This document shows positions 15,852 to 25,085 of a DNA stretch of 42,170 nt, piece after piece. The notes under the pieces were generated by a model. The model was not told the DNA's origin, ran no database searches, and was given only the letters and a program-made list of their open reading frames with translations. The stretch is from DAOPXV01 sp035352535. Lineage in GTDB: Bacteria; Muiribacteriota; UBA9980. The stretch lies in NCBI GenBank assembly GCA_964545075.1, contig CAZJFS010000019.1, positions 1-42,170 on the forward strand, given 5' to 3'. Within the stretch, counting starts at the first letter, position 1, and every line of letters begins with the position of its first letter. The translations under genes and the position numbers were made by a program.

Positions 15852-17210
15852 TTATTTGATCCCCGGCGCGGAGCTGGCAGCGCCTTCCGTCAGAGTATAT
15901 AACACCGCGACTTCGCTGTCTTTCACCGCGGTCACCGTAGGCGTGCCGCTGACATTATGGTTAGGAAAATTGATCGTCAGAGTACGTTTGCCGACCGGAA
16001 CATTGCTTATGCGATAAACGAAATACGGAAAGGTCAGGCCCGCATTTGTCTTTTCAATGATAGCGTTGGAAACTGTTATAGCTGTATTGGCCGCCATGCT
16101 TTCAAGCGTATTCGCAGATTCATTATTAGGATTTAAAGTAGGGATCGGAGCATGATATAAGGTTACAAGAACGGTTCCTTTTTCGGACATTACCGTTATA
16201 GCTGGAACTTCAACGGTCTGGCTCCCCGCTCTCATAGTTATTCCTGAAACGCCGCCGGCGGGATTTGTCATGTGAACTACGTCGCTTATTATTTTGATGG
16301 TATAGGTGGAAGTCGAGCCGGTCAGTATGACTGGAACGTTAGTTATAGTGTAAACATGGGCCTTTTCCGCCGACGTATCGGCTACGTTTTCAGTCTTGGA
16401 AGTAACTATGTCAGTTCCGTTCCTGAGCACCTGTACGACATACGTTCCGGGAGGAAGCACTTCGTTGGCTGATGCGAGTATGTTTCCGTTTATGGTTCCA
16501 ACGCCCGGATCAATGTATATGTCATAATCTATTGTTCCATTGCCTGGAACAGTTACGGTTTTAACTACATCGGCGATGCCCGGAACGGTAACATTCAAAG
16601 CCGTATTCTGACCGGACGGAACATTTGCGAGTTCATAATATCCAGGCTTTGAAGGCTTATCGGTTGTATCGATAATCGATGCTATCGAGCCGGTCGCGGC
16701 TGTGAATACCGTAGCGTTCGATATCGCTTCACCCGTCACACGGTTTTTAACGTAACCGCGTATGGTTCCCGTCGCTGGCGAATTAGATACTATAAGGTAG
16801 CCTATTACGTTATAGGTCGCTCCCTGTTCCACATTCAATCCGCCGGATATGTCCGGAATAAACTGGGGCTGAACGTTATTATTCGTAGGCGGGTTCTGAT
16901 ATCCTTCTTTAGACAATGCTACGCGGTATGATCTGTCGGGAGGAAGATCCGACGCAGTCGCTTTTCCTCTGCTGTCGGTCTTTATCTGCCTTAAAATTGA
17001 AACCGCTCCACCGGCGTTCTGCGGGTCTGGGCCGCTAACCATGATCTGAACATTATCAAGCGGCGCCTTCGTAGTGATGTCTCTGATTTCGAAAGTCATC
17101 GACGCGTTAGAAACGCTCGAGCTCCCGGAACTTCCACACCCGTACAAGAAAACCGTTGAAATGAAAAGAGTAAGTACAATCATCAGACGTTGTGCTTTGT
17201 AACTTACCAT
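15852..17210 (-). CDS. lipoprotein with carboxypeptidase-regulatory/Ig-like domains
   Basis: A 452-residue protein. The N-terminus ends in a lipobox FLYGC with Cys25, so the mature protein should be lipid-anchored, probably in the outer membrane. A Ser/Gly-rich linker follows, then beta-sandwich modules of the carboxypeptidase regulatory-like type: ASMTFEIRDITTKAPLDNVQ with the RGKATASDLPPDRSYRVALS turn, and GTIRGYVKNRVTGEAISNAT with GYYELANVPSGQN. Further beta-rich repeats follow to the C-terminus. These domains usually act as stalks or ligand-binding modules on the surface. AAGGAGGAG precedes the ATG by 5 bases. The PorV-like gene follows 50-odd bases later, so a barrel and a surface lipoprotein may be made together. 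I found no convincing -10/-35 pair in the 236-base gap upstream on this strand. Confidence 0.83.
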   Translation of the reverse strand: MVSYKAQRLMIVLTLFISTVFLYGCGSSGSSSVSNASMTFEIRDITTKAPLDNVQIMVSGPDPQNAGGAVSILRQIKTDSRGKATASDLPPDRSYRVALSKEGYQNPPTNNNVQPQFIPDISGGLNVEQGATYNVIGYLIVSNSPATGTIRGYVKNRVTGEAISNATVFTAATGSIASIIDTTDKPSKPGYYELANVPSGQNTALNVTVPGIADVVKTVTVPGNGTIDYDIYIDPGVGTINGNILASANEVLPPGTYVVQVLRNGTDIVTSKTENVADTSAEKAHVYTITNVPVILTGSTSTYTIKIISDVVHMTNPAGGVSGITMRAGSQTVEVPAITVMSEKGTVLVTLYHAPIPTLNPNNESANTLESMAANTAITVSNAIIEKTNAGLTFPYFVYRISNVPVGKRTLTINFPNHNVSGTPTVTAVKDSEVAVLYTLTEGAASSAPGIK

Positions 17211-17446
17211 AAACTCCTCCTTAATGTATGTTAAAATAGTTAATTTGCAACCATAACAATTGCTTTTCTTTTTTTTATATCGACATTCTTTTAACTAAAT
17301 TTATGACCCTCTTCCAATATTTTTTATGGATTCGAGGCCTACTTATGATTAAACATCGGCGAATTTACTGATAAATTAATAATCGGATACAAAAAATTAA
17401 CCGAAATATAATATTTATTTTTTATTAACGGCTGAGCGGGATAAAA

Positions 17447-17475
17447 TTGACTGAGCGATATTTTTATGTTATAAT
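17447..17475 (+). promoter_or_regulatory. promoter giving a leaderless or near-leaderless asparaginase mRNA
   Basis: TTGACT (17447-17452), 17-base spacer, TATAAT (17470-17475). Only 10 bases separate the -10 box from the ATG at 17486, so transcription would begin 3-4 bases before or at the start codon. No Shine-Dalgarno sequence fits in that space. Confidence 0.75.
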
Positions 17476-17485
17476 CCAGCCCGCT

Positions 17486-18502
17486 ATGAACATAAAAAAA
17501 AGTGAAAAACCTCATATACTTCTTATTACTACGGGCGGAACCATAACGATGGTGCACGACAAAAGCTCCAAAACTTTAATGCCGGCCAAAACCTCGACCG
17601 AACTAATAAAACACATTCCGGAGATACGAAAGATAGCGAACGTCACTAAAATGGATGTTTTCAACATAGATTCCACCAACATCCAGGTCGAGCACTGGCA
17701 GAAACTCGCCGGCCTTATATATGACAATTATGATAAGTACGACGGCTTCGTAGTCACGCATGGAACCGATACGCTCGCTTATTCAGCGGCCGCGGTTTCG
17801 TTCATGCTCCAAAATCTTTCCAAACCGGTTATTTTCACTGGCTCGCAAATGCCTCTCGGTGAAATCGGCTCGGACGCGCGCAATAATTTTATAAACTCCT
17901 TTATAGCCGCCACGAAAGATATAAACGAAGTGGCTATATTATTCGGGGAAAATATTATAAGAGGCTGCAGAGCTAAAAAGATCTCGGCTTTCCACCTCAA
18001 CGCGTTCGAATCCGTTAACGAGGACCCCATCGGCGAGGTCGGCCTCACAATAAAGCTTTTCAGCCACCGCCTTCCGCCTTCCCCAAAAAAGCCGGTGTTT
18101 TATAAAAATTTTAATAAAAACGTATTTCTTTTGAAAATATTTCCTTCGATCTCGCCGCGAATATTTGATAAGATAATCGAAATGGGATATGAAGGCATCG
18201 TCATCGAAGGATTCGGCGCCGGAAACATCCCGACGAACGAAAACACAATTCTTCCCGGCATAGAGCGCGCGATCTCCCAGAACATACCAGTCGTGATCGG
18301 AACGCAGTGCCTGCTCGGCGAAGTCGATCTGAGCCTTTACGAGGTCGGGATGAAGGCGGCTAATATCGGCGCTATAGCCGCCCGCGATATGACTCTCGAA
18401 GCGACCCTTTGTAAACTGATGTACGCTCTGGGTCAGAGTAAAAAAATGGAAAAGATAAAAAAAATAATGGCCGCAAACGTATGCGGCGAAATATTATCCT
18501 GA
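17486..18502 (+). CDS. ansA: type I L-asparaginase
   Basis: A 338-residue cytoplasmic enzyme (no signal peptide) of the bacterial asparaginase I family, converting asparagine to aspartate and ammonia. The first catalytic motif TTGGTI has Thr19; the second, THGTDTLAY, has Thr94 and Asp95. GSQMPLGEIGSDARNNF is the conserved central block and RGCRAKKISAFHLNAFESVN holds the active-site Lys. A nearby relative is GatD of archaeal Glu-tRNA amidotransferase, but GatE is absent and the length fits AnsA. I use the ATG at 17486; an open frame extends back to 17447 but overlaps the promoter. The gene seems to be leaderless. The M50 protease gene follows 15 bases after the stop and is probably co-transcribed. 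Confidence 0.88.
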   Translation: MNIKKSEKPHILLITTGGTITMVHDKSSKTLMPAKTSTELIKHIPEIRKIANVTKMDVFNIDSTNIQVEHWQKLAGLIYDNYDKYDGFVVTHGTDTLAYSAAAVSFMLQNLSKPVIFTGSQMPLGEIGSDARNNFINSFIAATKDINEVAILFGENIIRGCRAKKISAFHLNAFESVNEDPIGEVGLTIKLFSHRLPPSPKKPVFYKNFNKNVFLLKIFPSISPRIFDKIIEMGYEGIVIEGFGAGNIPTNENTILPGIERAISQNIPVVIGTQCLLGEVDLSLYEVGMKAANIGAIAARDMTLEATLCKLMYALGQSKKMEKIKKIMAANVCGEILS

Positions 18503-18517
18503 AAGGAAGAGACGTAA

Positions 18518-19171
18518 TTGAGGCCTGATATAGGATTTCAAATAATAGGATTCATAATCGCGATAACCGTCCACGAAGCAGCCCATGCATTTACCGCATA
18601 TCGCTGCGGCGACACTACGGCGAAGGAAGAAGGCCGATTAAGCCTTAATCCAATGGATCATGTAGATCCTTTCGGAACGGTTATCCTGCCGCTAATTCTT
18701 CTTATGTCTCAGTCCCCGGTGATGTTCGGATGGGCAAAACCGGTCCCGATAAACCCGCGCAATCTCCACGATCCCAAAACCGATGAATACTGGATATCGC
18801 TCGCGGGGCCGCTTTCGAATTTTCTGCTGGCCGCTCTTTTCGCAGGCCTGGTTCGTCTATTATTTTCTTATGGCGATAGTTTCATAGCTTCCGGTTGGCT
18901 TAATTTTGAAACCGCCAGCTCAGCCATCAATTTTTTGATATCCATGATACAGATAAATATAGTTTTATGCATATTCAATATGATCCCTATTCCGCCTCTC
19001 GACGGGTACCATGTCATCCGCTGCATGCTTCCGGACAGCCTTTATGAAAACTTTGAAATACCGCAGGCGGCCGGGTTCCTGTTTTTCATAATACTGATCT
19101 CATCCGGCGCTACCGATAAGATCATCAACATGTTTTTCGGCCCGATCTTTTACTTTCTCATCGGAAGATAG
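18518..19171 (+). CDS. site-2-protease family (M50) intramembrane metalloprotease
   Basis: A 217-residue membrane protein. HEAAH (residues 19-23) inside the first helix is the zinc-binding HExxH site, and NMIPIPPLDG (residues 154-163) supplies the third ligand Asp162. LSLNPMDHVDPFGTVILP and FGWAKPVPINPRNL are typical of the short cytosolic-facing site-2 proteases. About five to six helices are present and no PDZ domain. Such enzymes cleave membrane-spanning segments of anti-sigma factors or other regulators; the substrate is unknown. The start is TTG at 18518 with GGAAGAG 6 bases upstream. It follows ansA by 15 bases. It meets the convergent copper-ATPase gene with only 3 bases between stops and no visible terminator. 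Confidence 0.86.
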   Translation: MRPDIGFQIIGFIIAITVHEAAHAFTAYRCGDTTAKEEGRLSLNPMDHVDPFGTVILPLILLMSQSPVMFGWAKPVPINPRNLHDPKTDEYWISLAGPLSNFLLAALFAGLVRLLFSYGDSFIASGWLNFETASSAINFLISMIQINIVLCIFNMIPIPPLDGYHVIRCMLPDSLYENFEIPQAAGFLFFIILISSGATDKIINMFFGPIFYFLIGR

Positions 19172-19174
19172 GCG

Positions 19175-21325
19175 TTATAACTTTTTGAGTCTCGTCGAAT
19201 TAAGAACGACGAAAAGAGACGAGAGTATCATCGCAAAAGCTGCCTGCATCGGATTCAGCCTTCCAGCCATCGCGAATGGAATAAGAATCATATTATAAAA
19301 AAATGCCCAGAAAAAATTCTGAATGATGACCCGGTGCATCTTTTTCCCGAGTTCCAGCGCGATAACCACATTTTTAAGACCATGGCGCGTCATTATAATC
19401 GAAGCCGCGGTTTTCGCGATCGTCGTCGCGTCCGCCATCGCTATCGCTATATCAGCCTTCGCCATCGCCAGCGAGTCGTTTATGCCGTCGCCTATCATCA
19501 GAACATTGGCCGCCGGATTATCCATTTTAAGGCGCTCAATAAACTCGGCCTTTTCATGAGGCTTTACGGAGGCCTTAACATTTTCGCGCGTTATACCAAC
19601 GCGCCCGGCAATTTCAAATGCGGCCCCCTCGAGATCGCCCGTAAGAAGATATGATTTAACGCCGCGGGCGGCAAGTTGAGCGACTATTTCCGCGGCGCCT
19701 TCGCTTAATTGCTCCGATAATTCAAAATAAACGGCCGGCGTTTGATCGATTGCCGCATAAAATGAGGGCTTGCCTTCAAATGTTTCAGAATGCCGGACAA
19801 ATCCATTTTCAGCTCCGACAAGTTCCGCGGTTCCTATGACGAGCTTATGGCCCCGGCATGTCGCCGAAACGCCCTTCCCGCCATGAGTTTTATAACCTCT
19901 CACTTCAAGCCCGGGATTTATACCGCGCCCTTTGATGAATTCGACAAAAGCTCCGGCGATGGGATGATCGGAATATCTCTGTACCGAGCCTATTATCTGA
20001 AACAAAGTCCGTTCATCAATGTTAAGTTCTCCTAACATCTCATATTTTTCTATCTTAAGCCGGTTCTTAGTGAGAGTGCCTGTTTTATCGAAAACTATAG
20101 AGTTGACGTTTTTCAGCTTTCCAAGAGAGTCAGGATCGGTAAAAAGTATGCCGCGCCCCGCGCCGAGATTGGTTCCAAAAAGAAACGCCACCGGAAGGGC
20201 CAGTCCGAGCGCGCACGGACAGGCTATAGCGATAACTGAAATAGCCGCGATGAGCGAATTTTCCAGCCCGCCGTTAAAAATAAATCTTTGCCCAAAAAAC
20301 GTTATGACCGAAAGCGCGAAGACCGCGGGCACGAAATAAGAAGATATGATATCGGCGGTTTTTTGTATTTCAGCTTTTTTAGAAAGGGCGTCACGCAACA
20401 TTTCTTCGATACCATTGATGTATGAGTGGTTTCCTGAAGCCGTAGCCTTGATTTCAAATATCGAATCGAGATTTTGCGCTCCCGCGAAGAGGGAATCACC
20501 TGAAGAAACATAAACAGGAATACTTTCACCCGTTATCGCGGAACTTTCAACGTAACCTTCGCCTGAAATTATGACGCCGTCAACCGGCACCTTTCTGTTG
20601 GGCTTAACTATAACCGTATCTCCAGCGAGAACGTCGCGAATGGCTACTTCTTTTTCGGAACCGCCGGCCCTGACGGCGCAAAAAGAAGGTATGGTTTCAA
20701 TTATTTCGGAAAGGCTGGAGCGCGCGCTTGTCCGGATGCGTTCCTCGATAGCTTTTCCTACGAGTATTATGGCTATTATCGAAGTCGCGGAATCGAAATA
20801 TAGTTCACTCGACCCCTTTGCAAAATAAAGAAAACAGCTTAAGGCGAACGAGGAAACCGAACTCGCCGATACCAGCGCGTCCATCGTCAGCGGAAGTCTT
20901 TTAGCAAGATATAAAAGGGTTTTTTTATGAAAGCCCCTTCCCGAATAAAAAAGCACCGGCAGCGAAAGAACCGCCATAGCCGGAGGCGCCCAGGGAATAT
21001 GGCAGTAAAACATATTAAGGATAAACACGGGAACCGCGAAAATAACGGCCGTCATCAATTCGGGTCCGGGAGAAAACTTTCCGGCCGGCTTAGCGACGCC
21101 ATCGCCGGCATTTGTGATCTTCGCGCCAAAACCCAGTTCCTCGATCAGCGAAATTATTTCCCCTGGTTTTATTTTAGCGGCATCATAAGAGACGCGCCCG
21201 GCCCCCGTTGAAAAATTCACGGCGACCTCGCTTACTCCATCGGTCGAAGAAAGATACGACTCGATCGAATTCGAGCAGTTGACGCAGGACATTCCGGTTA
21301 TGTTCAAATTTAAGACGCTAATCAT
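19175..21325 (-). CDS. copA: Cu+-exporting P-type ATPase (CopA type)
   Basis: A 716-residue P1B-type ATPase. One N-terminal heavy-metal domain carries GMSCVNC (Cys14, Cys17). Eight helices are expected; the ion-binding CPC is at 369-371 in helix 6. TGES at 265-268, the phosphorylated Asp413 in DKTGT, the nucleotide-binding HP pair at 454-455 and GDGIND at 612-617 complete the catalytic core. The seventh helix has YNMILIPFA and the eighth MILSSLFVVLNSTRL, both diagnostic of the Cu+-selective P1B-1 class. The enzyme pumps Cu+ out of the cytoplasm. It is preceded by a CopZ-like chaperone (14 bases) and a LysE-type exporter on the same strand. No CueR/CsoR regulator is in the window. A weak AAGAAG precedes the ATG. 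Confidence 0.93.
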   Translation of the reverse strand: MISVLNLNITGMSCVNCSNSIESYLSSTDGVSEVAVNFSTGAGRVSYDAAKIKPGEIISLIEELGFGAKITNAGDGVAKPAGKFSPGPELMTAVIFAVPVFILNMFYCHIPWAPPAMAVLSLPVLFYSGRGFHKKTLLYLAKRLPLTMDALVSASSVSSFALSCFLYFAKGSSELYFDSATSIIAIILVGKAIEERIRTSARSSLSEIIETIPSFCAVRAGGSEKEVAIRDVLAGDTVIVKPNRKVPVDGVIISGEGYVESSAITGESIPVYVSSGDSLFAGAQNLDSIFEIKATASGNHSYINGIEEMLRDALSKKAEIQKTADIISSYFVPAVFALSVITFFGQRFIFNGGLENSLIAAISVIAIACPCALGLALPVAFLFGTNLGAGRGILFTDPDSLGKLKNVNSIVFDKTGTLTKNRLKIEKYEMLGELNIDERTLFQIIGSVQRYSDHPIAGAFVEFIKGRGINPGLEVRGYKTHGGKGVSATCRGHKLVIGTAELVGAENGFVRHSETFEGKPSFYAAIDQTPAVYFELSEQLSEGAAEIVAQLAARGVKSYLLTGDLEGAAFEIAGRVGITRENVKASVKPHEKAEFIERLKMDNPAANVLMIGDGINDSLAMAKADIAIAMADATTIAKTAASIIMTRHGLKNVVIALELGKKMHRVIIQNFFWAFFYNMILIPFAMAGRLNPMQAAFAMILSSLFVVLNSTRLKKL

Positions 21326-21339
21326 CAGTCACATTCTTC

Positions 21340-21546
21340 TTACACTGGCGGGAAGCCTATTTTTTTCATTTTTTCGCCGACCGCATCTATGGCGGTTAAC
21401 GTTTCATCGTACTCTACGCTTACCGTCTTGTCCTCCATATCGGCCGTAACGGAAACCACTCCAGCGATCTTCGATACCGCGTTCCTGATCGTATTAAAGC
21501 AGTTGCCGCAGGCCATTTTAGGCACCTTATAATTTCGCGTTTTCAT
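21340..21546 (-). CDS. copZ: CopZ-like heavy-metal chaperone
   Basis: A 68-residue single heavy-metal-associated domain. MACGNC provides the metal-binding Cys pair; the fold is complete with the VTADMEDKTVSVEYDE strand pair and the C-terminal KKIGFPPV. Its size matches CopZ/Atx1 chaperones that deliver Cu+ to CopA. Immediately before copA (14-base gap), with GGGAGG 9 bases upstream. CopZ normally has M-x-C-x-x-C; here MACGNC fits. Confidence 0.88.
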   Translation of the reverse strand: MKTRNYKVPKMACGNCFNTIRNAVSKIAGVVSVTADMEDKTVSVEYDETLTAIDAVGEKMKKIGFPPV

Positions 21547-21562
21547 AAATCCGAGCCTCCCG

Positions 21563-22219
21563 TCACATAAATATAGTCTTTAAAACACCATATATCAGAG
21601 CTAAACCAAAAAGAATGAATACCGTGGAGCATACAAACGAAATGATCTCAAAAACGAAACCCGTCAAATATTTTTTCCCTTTAATTACAATATGGGATAA
21701 AAAATAAAACCATAAAAGCGAACCGATAAAAACCGTAAAGGCGAATAAGAATATGCCGGCCTGCGGATATAGCACGAAAAATTCCTTTATGCCGCTATAC
21801 GATGAAACAGCTCCAAGAAAAACAACCCAGAATCCTATAACCATAGGATTTGAAGTGTTTATCAAAAAACCCATTAATATAGGGTTTTTGTGAGACCCCG
21901 AATACTTCAGGCGCTTCATCACATCCGTTTTTTTGTTGAACAGAGCGTTAAACCCTGAAACGCCAAGCATGATCATAACGGCTGAGCATAAAAGGCCGAG
22001 CAGAACGTTTATAAGCTTTGAGAGCAGAAGAAACTTCACTATTCCGAAATACGCAAGAATACAGAGAAAGGAATCAGAAAGAGCCGCGCCTATGCCAACT
22101 TCAAAAGCCGGTTTAAACCCTTCGTGCAGACCCCTTCTTAAAAGTTCTATATTAGCTGGGCCAACCGGCAAGGCTATCATCAATCCATAAAAAAAGCCGT
22201 AAATTATAACTTTTAACAT
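21563..22219 (-). CDS. LysE/RhtB family translocator
   Basis: A 218-residue membrane protein with six predicted helices. The N-terminal GLMIALPVGPANIELLRRGL is the LysE-family signature (PG/PVGP-x-x-x-x-x-x-x-x-G), and FLINTSNPMVIGFWVVFLGA is the conserved loop before helix 4. Family members export amino acids, homoserine lactones or, in one branch, metals such as cadmium. It leads the copZ-copA pair, 16 bases upstream of copZ, but an amino-acid role is the commoner one. No Shine-Dalgarno precedes the ATG at 22219; a promoter with its -10 box 9 bases upstream suggests a leaderless message, in addition to read-through from the kinase gene 47 bases upstream. Confidence 0.82.
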   Translation of the reverse strand: MLKVIIYGFFYGLMIALPVGPANIELLRRGLHEGFKPAFEVGIGAALSDSFLCILAYFGIVKFLLLSKLINVLLGLLCSAVMIMLGVSGFNALFNKKTDVMKRLKYSGSHKNPILMGFLINTSNPMVIGFWVVFLGAVSSYSGIKEFFVLYPQAGIFLFAFTVFIGSLLWFYFLSHIVIKGKKYLTGFVFEIISFVCSTVFILFGLALIYGVLKTIFM

Positions 22220-22228
22220 AGAAATTAT

Positions 22229-22257
22229 ATTTTATCACTTAATGGGTATAATTACAA
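22229..22257 (-). promoter_or_regulatory. possible leaderless promoter of the LysE-copZ-copA genes
   Basis: Minus-strand TTGTAA (22257-22252), 17-base spacer, TAAAAT (22234-22229), ending 9 bases before the ATG at 22219. The spacing repeats the arrangement at the asparaginase gene. The weak -35 box lowers confidence. Confidence 0.4.
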
Positions 22258-22266
22258 TAAAAATTG

Positions 22267-25017
22267 TTACGCGGCGACCGCGGGAAGGTAAATATCAAAT
22301 GTGGAGCCGGCTCGAAGTTTGGACTCGACGGTTATAACGCCGTTATGGTTTTTAACTATCGAAAAAGCCGAAGCGAGGCCCAATCCGCTACCATCGGCTT
22401 TCGTGGAATAATAAGGATCGAATATCTTATCGAGAATTTTCGTTTCTATTCCGCATCCCGTGTCTTTCACGGAAATTTTTATATATTCTCCCGGAATAAG
22501 ATTAAAGGAATTACGTTTTTCAAGCATTACGCGAGCGGTTTTTATCTTTATGACGCCGCCGGCGCGCATTGACTGAATAGCGTTGATTATTATATTTGCA
22601 AAAACCTGGCTCATCTGGACCTCATCCATTTCCGCGGAAAGCGTCGTTCCGGCGCTTTCAAATTCGCAGCTAACGTTCGTGCCGCCGGCGACAAGATTCG
22701 CGGTCGTTTTAATAAACGCGGGCACATCCACGATTTTTTTAACGGGAACGCCGCCTTTGGCGAATGTGATGAACTGGGAAGTGATGTTTTTGGCTTTATA
22801 AGCCGCGTCTTCAGCGCGTTTAAGTATCTCGTAATTTTTTTCGGAAGATGCGAGGCGTTTTTTAACCAGGCCGATATTGGTGACTATACTCATCAATACG
22901 TTATTAAAGTTGTGCGCTATTCCGCCGGCTAAAACGCCGAGCGACTCAAGCTTGGACTCCTTGAGATATTCCTGCTCCATTTTCATGCGCCTGGTAATAT
23001 CACGGGAATTTATGGTTATGCCTTTAACGGGTTCAAAATCAATAAGATTTTTAAAGACGCTTTCGATATCACGATAGCTTCCATTCTTATGTTTCATCCT
23101 GTACGTGGCCTGGACGGCTTCTCCGCTCGCGAGCAAGACTTCTTCATTCAACAGCTTCGTTAAAATCGAAATATCATGTTCATGAGCGAAACTCAGCAAA
23201 AGATTCCCCGTCATTTCCTCCGGTTTATAACCTAAAATTCTTTCCGCCGAAGGGCTTTGATAAATTATTACGCTTTTGCCATCTATGAGGGTTATGATAT
23301 CGGAAGTGCTTTCTATAAGCGCTCTGTTATACTGTTCGCTGGCTAAAAGTTTATCGGCATACCTCTTCTGTTCGAGCATATTTTTAAACGACGCCTCTTC
23401 GACGAGCTGGAACCATGCCACGAAACTTACTATGATAATACACACCGCGCAAATTACTATTATGCTGAAAAGCCTGTATGCGCCTATTTCAAGCGTTGAA
23501 TAAAAAACCACGGCGGACCATTTTTCATCGTTGATATATCGCCGGGTCGCCCAGAAACGCCTGCCGTTGAACTCCACGTAACGGTCATTTCCAGGCTCTT
23601 CGCTTAAAATCGGATCGAAAATTATGTTTTCGAATTGCCCTGCCCGCGTAAGCGATTCCTTCACCGAGACATCCAAAGGCCATAGCGATCTGAAAAGAAC
23701 CGCGGAACTGCTCGCGGCAAAAATTATTCCTTCGGGGTTTATTAAAAAACAGTTCTCATACCGTAAAAAATTCTTTTCGACTTCGTCGATATTTCTTTTT
23801 ACGCAAGCCACGCCAAGAACCATTCCATTCCGGTCGTTAACCGGCATTGCCGCATAATAGCCGCGTTTATTCGAAGTGACGCCGCGGGCGAAATAAGTCG
23901 CCATTTTTTTTGCCATGGCGTTTTTAAAATAAGGCCTGAACGAATATGATTTGCCGACAAAACTGTCTTTATCGTTGCGGTTCGAGGAGGCTATAACGGT
24001 TCCTTCACGGTTGAGAACGTAGCAGACGGTGTCTTTCACCGCCTCATTATATGCGTCAAGCGTAACATTCGCCTTTTCTATATTTGCGGCGACCGGCGAC
24101 TCAAGAGCTGACACCAGGTGCGGCGAAATAGAAAGCGTTTTAATCGATATTTCCGATCCCAGAAGATAACCGCTGATATGGTTAGCAAGGAGGCTCGTCT
24201 TGGTCGCGCAGCCGTACTTCAAATTATTAAAGGCTTCGTCGCCGATATAATTGGTCAACACCCACCCAAATGAAACGGCAACCAGAAGAAGCCATAAACC
24301 AAGTTTTAAATAAAAAATATTGGCCTTATATAATTTATCGTCATAACTGAAACGCTTGATATTGCAATAGTTCCATAGCGAAGCGGCAGCGGCGCAGGCA
24401 AGCGCCGCGCGCAGTAATTGAACGGGAACTCCCGTTAAATTAGCGAAAAGATTCTCATTGATAAAAGACGCGGGGAAAAAGGGCGCGCTTTTAACAAAAA
24501 TTCCGCTTGAAACCGAATATAATAAAAACGAAAAGGCGCATATGTTAAGATTGATTCGCGAGCGATCTTTTTCAGCCGCCGCGGACCGGAATAACCTGTA
24601 GGCCGAAAGGGCGCCGCCGGTAAATCCCAAAAAATACCGGACGGTTATCGAAAGCCCGGCGATGCCATAAAAGCCGCCGGTTCCAGCAAGAATCAAAAGA
24701 GGAAAATAAATTAAAAGGCCGGAATGAGCCTCATCCTCGGTTACAAAATTCCTTCTTCCAAATTCAATTAAAAAAAGAAAAGAAACCGATAAAAAAAGAA
24801 ATCTTATGAAACTAAAAGTCGGAATTTCAAAAAAACTGAAGGCGATAAGATCGAGCCATTCATTTATCGCATGAGTAAAACCAAAATACCCAAGCCAGCG
24901 CCAGGATGACTTAGGTTCCGCTCTTTCCAGAACCCGGCAAACGGCGAATAAAAATATAAAACTCAGGCCATAGAAAAAAAATATATAGTCGAGCTGATCT
25001 TTCAAAAGATTGTCCAT
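22267..25017 (-). CDS. membrane sensor histidine kinase with DctB-like extracytoplasmic sensor, PAS and kinase domains
   Basis: A 916-residue kinase. Residues 10-255 contain about eight hydrophobic helices, an integral-membrane sensing or anchoring module. Residues 260-510 are an extracytoplasmic sensor of the DctB/dCache type: SSNRNDKDSFVGKSYSFRPY, YFARGVTSNKRGYYAAMPVN and a second lobe with LINPEGIIFAASS. A last helix is at 517-537. PAS lies at about 562-675 (SPSAERILGYKPEEM). The phospho-acceptor is His702 in GGIAHNFNNVL. The ATPase domain has NAIQSM (N box), DTGCGIE (852-858) and GSGLGLASAFSIVKNHNG (876-893). No receiver domain is attached and no response regulator is adjacent, so the kinase is an orphan. 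DctB relatives sense C4-dicarboxylates; the ligand here is unproven. No clear ribosome binding site precedes the ATG. Confidence 0.9.
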   Translation of the reverse strand: MDNLLKDQLDYIFFFYGLSFIFLFAVCRVLERAEPKSSWRWLGYFGFTHAINEWLDLIAFSFFEIPTFSFIRFLFLSVSFLFLIEFGRRNFVTEDEAHSGLLIYFPLLILAGTGGFYGIAGLSITVRYFLGFTGGALSAYRLFRSAAAEKDRSRINLNICAFSFLLYSVSSGIFVKSAPFFPASFINENLFANLTGVPVQLLRAALACAAAASLWNYCNIKRFSYDDKLYKANIFYLKLGLWLLLVAVSFGWVLTNYIGDEAFNNLKYGCATKTSLLANHISGYLLGSEISIKTLSISPHLVSALESPVAANIEKANVTLDAYNEAVKDTVCYVLNREGTVIASSNRNDKDSFVGKSYSFRPYFKNAMAKKMATYFARGVTSNKRGYYAAMPVNDRNGMVLGVACVKRNIDEVEKNFLRYENCFLINPEGIIFAASSSAVLFRSLWPLDVSVKESLTRAGQFENIIFDPILSEEPGNDRYVEFNGRRFWATRRYINDEKWSAVVFYSTLEIGAYRLFSIIVICAVCIIIVSFVAWFQLVEEASFKNMLEQKRYADKLLASEQYNRALIESTSDIITLIDGKSVIIYQSPSAERILGYKPEEMTGNLLLSFAHEHDISILTKLLNEEVLLASGEAVQATYRMKHKNGSYRDIESVFKNLIDFEPVKGITINSRDITRRMKMEQEYLKESKLESLGVLAGGIAHNFNNVLMSIVTNIGLVKKRLASSEKNYEILKRAEDAAYKAKNITSQFITFAKGGVPVKKIVDVPAFIKTTANLVAGGTNVSCEFESAGTTLSAEMDEVQMSQVFANIIINAIQSMRAGGVIKIKTARVMLEKRNSFNLIPGEYIKISVKDTGCGIETKILDKIFDPYYSTKADGSGLGLASAFSIVKNHNGVITVESKLRAGSTFDIYLPAVAA

Positions 25018-25026
25018 AATACCAAG

Positions 25027-25052
25027 TTGCGTTTTATTTTATTAAAACGCAA
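25027..25052 (-). promoter_or_regulatory. hairpin in the 5' leader of the sensor kinase
   Basis: TTGCGTTTTA (25027-25036) and TAAAACGCAA (25043-25052) are a perfect 10-bp inverted repeat with a 6-base loop. It ends only 9 bases before the kinase ATG and would fill nearly the whole leader, so it could control ribosome access or act as an operator. Confidence 0.45.
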
Positions 25053-25055
25053 TCC

Positions 25056-25085
25056 TTAATATCCAAAAACGCTTACATTGGTCAA
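25056..25085 (-). promoter_or_regulatory. possible promoter of the sensor kinase
   Basis: Minus-strand TTGACC (25085-25080), 18-base spacer, TATTAA (25061-25056). Transcription would begin within the adjoining inverted repeat, so the hairpin may form only partly in the RNA and act instead at DNA level. Confidence 0.45.
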
